Shown here piece after piece: positions 58,219 to 64,000 of a stretch of 64,000 nt of DNA. Position 1 is the first letter of the stretch. Every line of letters starts with the position of its first letter. Source of the DNA: Streptomyces geranii (lineage in GTDB: Bacteria > Actinomycetota > Actinomycetes > Streptomycetales > Streptomycetaceae); contig NZ_PJME01000004.1 in the NCBI RefSeq assembly GCF_002954775.1, positions 310,001 through 374,000 of the forward strand, read 5' to 3'. A program made the translations under genes and the position numbers. The notes below the pieces were generated by a model that had not been told where the DNA came from, did no database searches, and was given only the letters and a program-made list of their open reading frames with translations.

Positions 58219-58982
58219 CTACGGTGCGGACGCGGCGCCCGGAAGCAGCCGCGCACGGATCAACTCGCCGATACGGTCCTGGTGTTCGGCCAGGAAGAAG
58301 TGACCGCCGCCGAAGGTCAGCACCTCGGTCGGGCCGCTGGTGTGGCCCTCCCAGGCGCGCGCCTCGTCGGCCGTCACCTTCGGGTCCGAGTCGCCCACCA
58401 GCACGGTGACCGGCGCCTCGACCAAGGGGCCCGGCCGATGGCGGTAGCGCTCGATGGCCCGGTAGTCGCCGCGCAGCGTCGGCAGGATCATCGCGACCAG
58501 GTCCGGCTCGTTCAGCACCTCGGGCGGCGTGCCGCCCTGTCGGACTATCTCCGCCAACAGTTCCTGGTCGTCGGCGAGATGGAGCCGCTCGTCACGCGTG
58601 GTGGACGGCGCTCGTCTGCCGGAGACGAACAGCGCGGCCGGCCCCGACCCCGTCGACGCCGTCAGGCGGCGGGCCGTCTCGTACGCCACCACCGCGCCCA
58701 TGCTGTGCCCGAGGAAGGCGGGCGGATCGCCCCACCACGGCTTCAGCACCCGGGCGAGCGTGTCGGCCAGGGACTCGATGTCCTCGATCTGCGGCTCCGC
58801 CCGGCGCTCCTGGCGCCCCGGGTACTGCACGGCCAGCACCTCCACCCGGGGGTGCAGCAGCCGGGAGAGCCCGAAGTAGAAACCGGCCGACCCGCCGGCG
58901 TGCGGGAAACACACCAGTCGGGCGGGCGCGCCCGGGGCGGGGTGGAAGCGTCGTATCCACAAGTCGGTGTCGAGGGCCGTCG

Positions 58983-58986
<4 letters not shown>
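58219..58986 (-). CDS. Type II thioesterase
   Basis: 255 residues, full length. [19 protein letters not shown], the nucleophile elbow [13 protein letters not shown], Asp in [10 protein letters not shown] and His in [11 protein letters not shown] are intact. Such enzymes clear misloaded or stalled thiolation domains in NRPS and PKS assembly lines. The start overlaps the stop of the broken Opp ATPase. No NRPS or PKS gene is adjacent; it may be a survivor of a lost cluster or serve the NRPS about 49 kb to the left. Confidence 0.93.
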
Positions 58987-59840
<854 letters not shown>

Positions 59841-60786
59841 CTGTGACGGACAGCGCGCTCCCTTTGGAGCCGATTGTCGGCAACTGCTGGGCGGTGGTGA
59901 GCAGGGTCTCGATCTCACCGGCGGCACGCTTGTACCGTCCGGTGGTGGCCAACGACCTTCCCAGGGCAGGGGGTAAGCGCTCATGGGCGAAGGCGTGCAC
60001 CTGGCTCTGCGCGGCGCGTGCGACTCCGAGGTAGATGGCGGAGGACAGGAGAAGCAGGACGCTGCCGGGGAGGGTGCCCGGGGCGGGATCGGCGCCGGGC
60101 GGGGCGAGTTCGTGGACGTACTCGGCGGGGATCTCGACGTCGGTGAAGGCGACCTCGTGGCTGCCGGTGGCGCGCATCCCCAACTGGTGCCAGGTGGGTA
60201 CGATTTCGATGCCGGGGGTGTCGGCAGGGACGATGAAGTTGCCTACGCGGGGCGAGGGTTCGTCGGTCGCGGCCCACACCAGGAAGTAGCTGAGCCCCTC
60301 CGCCCCGGTGACGTACCGCTTGCGGCCCCGGATCGACCTGCCGGTCGAGGTGCGCCGGGCGGTGGTGGCCGGCAGCCCGCCCCGCGAGGAGGAGCCCATC
60401 TCGGGTTCCGCTCGGGCGTGGTTGAGGAGGGTGGGCCGTACGGCTGACTCGGCGAGCACGCGTGCGTACATCTCCTCCGGCCAGGGACTGCGGCTCTGGA
60501 GCAGATGCGGGACGATGGTCATCCCGGAGATGAGGGCGGTCGACGGATCGCCGTGACCGAGCGCCAGCAGAATCCTCGTGACCTCGGTGAAGGACGCCGC
60601 GGAACCGCCGTACCGAGGATCCACCCCGGCGGTCAACAGTCCTGCCTCGTGGGCCAGTTGGATCGGCGCGCGGGGAAAGGCCCCGCTGCGGTCGTACTCG
60701 GCGGCGGTCGCCGCGAGTGCCGTGCTCACCTCGTCCAGTCGGTCGAGAGCGGCGGGTAACAGTCGGCTTTCGGTGGCGGAACTCAT
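59841..60786 (-). pseudogene. Acyl-CoA-dehydrogenase-like (SfnB/DszC-type) oxidoreductase, 3'-truncated
   Basis: From ATG 60786 (AAGGGACA upstream) about 310 residues are normal for the acyl-CoA dehydrogenase fold: AHEAGLLTAGVDPRYGG, GRKRYVTGAEGLSYFLVWA, LGMRATGSHEVAFTDVEIP and YLGVARAAQSQV. After GEIETLLTTAQQL the family sequence ends and an Opp ATPase begins in another frame, near 59,840; about 80-100 C-terminal residues are lost. The Cys leader upstream suggests that it served sulfur acquisition. Confidence 0.82.
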
Positions 60787-60976
60787 GTCTATGTCTGTCC
60801 CTTGTGACTGGGGTAGCTGTCCGGACACGTGGGGTGAGCGGCACAGAGCAGCGGAGGGCGGCCCGATGCCGCACGGTGTGCGGAACCGACGTATTACGGG
60901 AGGAGGTTGTGTCAGGACCGAGAGCCGAGACCGAGACCGAGGTCGACGCCGACGAAACGGACCATGAGCGCGAGGC

Positions 60977-61042
60977 TCAACGACAACTGGTCGACTTAAC
61001 CCTGCCGAAATCCACGACCCGGCACTGCGTCAGGCAAAGCAT
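60977..61042 (-). CDS. Putative Cys leader peptide (type II) before the truncated SfnB-like gene
   Basis: 21 codons, MLCLTQCRVVDFGRVKSTSC then R-stop. The core VVDFGRVKSTSC matches VDYGLVTTACC of the leader at 56576. CGGAG lies eleven bases before the ATG. It lies about 190 bp upstream of the acyl-CoA-dehydrogenase-like fragment on the same strand, so it now controls a broken gene. Confidence 0.65.
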   Translation of the reverse strand: MLCLTQCRVVDFGRVKSTSCR

Positions 61043-61301
61043 CAGACAGTCGCTCCGTCCCCGCAGGCATACGGAGACACTGGCCGGACACCGGCCGAAC
61101 TCCGTAGCATTCGCAGGCCTGAACATGCCTCTGAGCATGAATGACGTTGGCCTGTGCGTCCAATGCCGAATTCTGATCAAAACCGATTGTGCCCGCTGAT
61201 CGGTACGACAGCGGGATGTGCCTTGCTGGAGCGGGGGATGCGTTGGGGCGGTGCTCCTTGTTTGGATCACCGCCCCCTGACTCGCGACTGCTCGAAGCGG
61301 T
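61043..61301. other. Intergenic region, nothing firm
   Basis: 259 bp between the minus-strand leader and the 3' end of the FMN reductase gene. A short plus-strand open frame (61126-61199, MPLSMNDVGLC start, DCAR end) has three cysteines but no plus-strand gene behind it and is not called. GC is lower here than around it. Confidence 0.5.
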
Positions 61302-61859
61302 TCACGCCGTACGGCGCAGCACACCTGTCTTCCCGCCCAGGGCGACCGAGAAGAGGTCCGTCACCTGGGCCAGGGCCTCGGCCGTGGCCGGGGCGACGAT
61401 CGGGGTGCTGTGGTCGTCGGGGGCTATGTCCTTGTCGAGGGTGAACCAGCCGGGGACGATGTGGGACGCGCCCATGGAACTCAGTACGGGGCGCAACGCG
61501 TAGTCGATCGCCAGGACATGGGCCGTGCTGCCGCCGGTGGCCAGGGGCAGGACCGTCTTGCCGGTCAGGGCGTACTGGGGGAGCAGGTCGAGGAGGGACT
61601 TCAGCAGGCCCGAGTACGCGGCCTTGTACACCGGTGTGCCGATCACCACCCCGTCCGCCCGCTCGAAGAGTTCGGTGGCGGCGACGATCGCCGGGTGCTT
61701 GAAGTCGGCGCCCAGCAAAGCCTGTGCGGGCAGATTGCGTACGTCGAACGGTGTCACGTCGTGGCCCTGTGCGCGGAGCCGGTCGTCCAGGTGGCGCAGC
61801 AGGCGTGAGGTGCGGGACGTGGGGGAGGGGCTGCCGGAGACGGACAGGATGGCGGCCAT
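61302..61859 (-). CDS. NADPH-dependent FMN reductase, SsuE-like
   Basis: 185 residues, full length. SVSGSPSPTSRTSRLLRHL is the flavin-phosphate loop of the SsuE/ArsH flavodoxin-like fold; GVVIGTPVYKAAYSGLLKSL and LPLATGGSTAHVLAIDYALRP are SsuE hallmarks. It would supply FMNH2 to the two-component monooxygenases of the region. GGAAGG lies seven bases before ATG 61859. It follows monooxygenase E and a hydrolase on the same strand. Confidence 0.92.
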   Translation of the reverse strand: MAAILSVSGSPSPTSRTSRLLRHLDDRLRAQGHDVTPFDVRNLPAQALLGADFKHPAIVAATELFERADGVVIGTPVYKAAYSGLLKSLLDLLPQYALTGKTVLPLATGGSTAHVLAIDYALRPVLSSMGASHIVPGWFTLDKDIAPDDHSTPIVAPATAEALAQVTDLFSVALGGKTGVLRRTA

Positions 61860-61935
61860 GGGAGAGCCTTCCGGGATCGGGATTCAGATGTGGCGGAGGG
61901 GGAGCGGGACGCTCGTGCGGCGGGCGCTCACCAGC

Positions 61936-62727
61936 TCACCAGGCGCTCGAACGCACGCTGACCAGTGGCCGCAGTTCGTTGCGTACCGTTTCGAGGAAGG
62001 TGACGACCTCGGCCGCCGCCGAGCGGTGCTGGAGGTCGTTGAGCACGTCGTGGTGGGCCCCGTGGACGACCGAAAGACGCGCGCTGGGAAGGGACTTGGC
62101 GGTGCGTTCCAGCGCCTCGTGGTCCGCCAGCGGGTCGGCGTCACCGACGAGGAGCAGCACCGGGACGTCGACCGCGCCCTCGTCCAGGGCAGCCAGCACC
62201 GACTCCGGGACCGCGTCCGCCAGCGCGCCGCGCCGGACCTCCGGGTCCTGGGTGAGCGTCCCTCGGTGCGCCGGGCAGGACGTGCGTACGTCGAGTTCGT
62301 CGTCCCACGTGCCCGCGGAGGTGGAAGGGGAGGTGGAGGTGGAGTCGGCGGTACGTCCCGGTAGGCCGGCCAGGACCACGGCTTCGGGCCGGGCAGCCGT
62401 CGGAACGTCCTGTCTGCCCAGCAGCGCGGCCACCGCCGCCGCCCCCGAGTCGGCTCCTACGAGGATCACGGGCCGGACCACACCGTCCTCGCCCGCCGTC
62501 CCTTCGACGGCCTCGGCCAAGCCGGACGCGAACGCCGCCAACGAGGCCTCTGGATCCGCCTGTTCGAGGAACGGCGCGTCGATCACCCGTACGCGATAGG
62601 CGTCCGCGGCGAGTCGCTTGCCGAAGCGGACGTAGGTCGCCCGGGTCTCGCCACGGCCCGGCACCACGATGACGGTGCCCCGGACCCGGAGGCCCTCGGG
62701 GCCGAAGTAGTCGCTGTGGTAGGTCAT
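61936..62727 (-). CDS. Alpha/beta hydrolase
   Basis: 263 residues. TVIVVPGRGETRATYVRFGKRLAAD begins the fold; LVGADSGAAAVAALLG is the elbow position, LLVGDADPLADHEAL holds the acid and VHGAHHDVLNDL the histidine. An [14 protein letters not shown] stretch in the lid is encoded by GGAGGT-type DNA repeats. ATG 62727 is one base from the stop of the upstream monooxygenase, so the two are coupled and may act in sequence. The substrate is unknown. Confidence 0.82.
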   Translation of the reverse strand: MTYHSDYFGPEGLRVRGTVIVVPGRGETRATYVRFGKRLAADAYRVRVIDAPFLEQADPEASLAAFASGLAEAVEGTAGEDGVVRPVILVGADSGAAAVAALLGRQDVPTAARPEAVVLAGLPGRTADSTSTSPSTSAGTWDDELDVRTSCPAHRGTLTQDPEVRRGALADAVPESVLAALDEGAVDVPVLLLVGDADPLADHEALERTAKSLPSARLSVVHGAHHDVLNDLQHRSAAAEVVTFLETVRNELRPLVSVRSSAW

Positions 62728-62728
62728 T

Positions 62729-63808
62729 TCACGCTCCTGCGGATGCGGATACAGAGGTAATGGAGGTAGGGGTGGAGGTGGAGGTCAGTGCTGGCTTTGT
62801 GTTGTGTGCCGGGGTCCAGCCCAGTGCCGGTGCCACCTCGGTCGCGATGAGTTCCAGCGCCCGGATCGCCGCGTCGTGGTCGGGAACCGCCGGGTTGAAC
62901 TGGGTGATCAGGTCCGTCGCGACCGGCAGGACCTTCTCCTCCCGCAGCGCCGCCACGATGTCGTCGGGGTGGCCGTAGAAGGAGTGGTAGCGGCGCAGCG
63001 CCTCCTCCGCGTCCAGCCCCTTGGGGAACGCGCCGCTGTCGGCCATCCGGAGCGCCGACCTGTGGATGTCCTCGCTGATGTGCGCCAGCGCCGTACGCCG
63101 GTCCTTGGCCGGGAACACGAACCGGGAGAGGCCGATGCGCGGGCGGCGCGGCTGCCCCCAGGCGTCGAGATAGGCGTCGGCCCAGGGGCGCTGCACCTCG
63201 TCGGTGGGCGCGTCGAAGCCGTAGGCGGCCCGGTTCAGCAGCAGGTTGGAGCCACTGTGCGCGGCGTACTCCGCACCTCCCGCGCTGAACACGCCCTGCC
63301 AGATCCGCTCTTCGAAGTCACCGGCCGCCGGCTGGATACGGAAGCCGGGCGCACGCACCTCGCGGTTGGCCAGCGCCTCCCGCAGCACCGCCAGGTGCTC
63401 GCTCGTCAACTCCCGCTTACGGGCGACGTCCTGGCGGAACGCCGCGTACTCCAGGTCGTTCGCCCCGCTGCCCACGCCGATCTCGACCCGGCCGCCGCTG
63501 AGCGTGTCGACGGTGGCGACATCCTCGGCCAACCGCACCGGATCCTCCAGCGGCAGGATCGTCACCGCCGTGCCGAGCCTGATCCGGGTCGTGCGCGCCG
63601 CCGCATGTGCAAGGAAAGTCCACGGCGAGGAGAGCCCGCCGCCCCCGAGAGGGACATGGTGCTGCGCGACCCAGCCGACGTCGAACCCCAACTCGTCGGC
63701 CACGACGAAGAGTTCCTGCGCGTTGCGGTAGGTGCGGGCGAGGTCGCCGTCGCGCCCCTGGACATGGGTGAGGAAACCGAGCCGGAAGCGAGGGCGCTCG
63801 CTCGTCAT
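62729..63808 (-). CDS. LLM-class monooxygenase E
   Basis: 359 residues. Landmarks: LGFDVGWVAQHHVPLGGGGL, IRLGTAVTILPLEDPVRLAED, VDTLSGGRVEIGVGSG and the C-terminal HPDDIVAALREE. The final 20 residues are a Thr/Ser-rich low-complexity tail from short DNA repeats. GAAAGG lies nine bases before ATG 63808. Fifth luciferase-like enzyme of the region, coupled to a hydrolase and SsuE, and so probably in organosulfur breakdown. Confidence 0.9.
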   Translation of the reverse strand: MTSERPRFRLGFLTHVQGRDGDLARTYRNAQELFVVADELGFDVGWVAQHHVPLGGGGLSSPWTFLAHAAARTTRIRLGTAVTILPLEDPVRLAEDVATVDTLSGGRVEIGVGSGANDLEYAAFRQDVARKRELTSEHLAVLREALANREVRAPGFRIQPAAGDFEERIWQGVFSAGGAEYAAHSGSNLLLNRAAYGFDAPTDEVQRPWADAYLDAWGQPRRPRIGLSRFVFPAKDRRTALAHISEDIHRSALRMADSGAFPKGLDAEEALRRYHSFYGHPDDIVAALREEKVLPVATDLITQFNPAVPDHDAAIRALELIATEVAPALGWTPAHNTKPALTSTSTPTSITSVSASAGA

Positions 63809-63826
63809 GGTTGGTGGCCTTTCGTG

Positions 63827-63880
63827 TCAGGCGGTCAGGGCGGTCGGGCGATCAGGCGTCCAGACGATCAGGCGGTCAGA
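63827..63880 (-). repeat. Imperfect 8-9 bp repeats around TCAGGCGG
   Basis: TCAGGCGG, TCAGGGCGG, TCGGGCGA, TCAGGCG and TCAGGCGG recur in the short gap before monooxygenase E and run into the stop codon of the edge gene. Another of the small GC-rich minisatellites that dot this window. Confidence 0.6.
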
Positions 63881-64000
63881 CGGCGGTCGTGGCCGCGCCC
63901 GCCGCCAGTACGCCGGTGTACGCGTGCTCCGCACCGGCCCGCCCCAGCACCAGGTCCAGCACCTCGGCGGCACCGCCCTCGGGCAGCCGTACGCCACGCC
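63876..64000 (-). CDS. Unidentified protein, C-terminal end only (runs off the right edge)
   Basis: The frame is open from base 64000 to TGA at 63878-63876. About 40 residues are visible (RGVRLPEGGAAEVLDLVLGR, then AYTGVLAAGAATTAV-stop). This is too little to name a family. It lies 67 bp upstream of monooxygenase E on the same strand and may belong to the same operon. Confidence 0.6.
   Translation of the reverse strand, partial: RGVRLPEGGAAEVLDLVLGRAGAEHAYTGVLAAGAATTAV

Noticed and set aside
61126..61199. Three-cysteine plus-strand mini-ORF as a ninth leader
   Set aside because: There is no plus-strand gene downstream, no match to the leader cores and no promoter in place.

Overview
The window looks like a Streptomyces (or close actinomycete) chromosome arm. 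It has very high GC, many GTG starts, 1-4 bp stop/start overlaps inside operons, Tat signal peptides, MbtH and NRPS genes, and a terminator-like repeat that is common in streptomycetes. No rRNA, tRNA, CRISPR array, transposase or phage gene was seen.

Region 1 (1-11,974, plus strand) is the right end of a nonribosomal peptide cluster. It holds the last three modules of an NRPS (A-T-C-A-T-C-A-T) ending in a reductase release domain, an MbtH-like protein, an AsnO/VioC-type Fe(II)/2-oxoglutarate hydroxylase and an EctB-like class III aminotransferase. Read by eye, the adenylation codes are Ser-like, Asn-like and Asn-like. This fits a hydroxy-Asn peptide released as an aldehyde, with the aminotransferase supplying diaminobutyrate or aminating the aldehyde.

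Region 2 (12,088-17,154) has an aldo/keto reductase, a Tat-exported tannase-type esterase and the GH42 beta-galactosidase. Region 3 (15,142-32,705) is a plant polysaccharide utilisation island. A minus-strand sugar ABC importer with GH42 diverges from a plus-strand run: GH51, Tat-exported GH28-like beta-helix, GH2, Tat-exported alginate-lyase-family protein, second GH51, LacI regulator and GH43-like protein. ACCGGT-centred palindromes in the divergent promoter region are candidate LacI operators. The exported enzymes probably cut pectin or arabinogalactan outside the cell; the importer brings in oligosaccharides and the signal-less GH42, GH2, GH51 and GH43 enzymes finish the job inside.

Region 4 (32,723-40,178, minus strand) has small membrane and unknown-function genes, then a damaged thiamine-precursor-type (ThiXYZ-like) ABC operon. 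It is preceded by a TPP-riboswitch-like RNA whose 3' half is abnormal and by a 21-codon ORF ending Cys-Cys-stop. An internal deletion has fused the ThiY-like binding protein out of frame to the permease.

Region 5 (40,312-64,000) is a sulfur-acquisition region: rhodanese, cystine-type ABC importer, five luciferase-like monooxygenases, a sulfite-oxidase-like molybdoenzyme, metX, metY and an SsuE-like FMN reductase. Across regions 4 and 5 there are eight short Cys-containing ORFs placed as leader peptides. Several share the motifs VDLLRV..ALC or VD[YF]G.V....C, and at least two have well-placed promoters that would make the leader itself leaderless. This suggests a cysteine-sensing attenuation regulon spread over neighbouring operons. 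Between 56.9 and 60.8 kb lies a gene graveyard: truncated or frameshifted pieces of an IPNS-like oxygenase, a second metY-like gene, a LAL/LuxR regulator, an Opp ATPase with an in-frame stop and an acyl-CoA-dehydrogenase-like gene, with one intact type II thioesterase among them.
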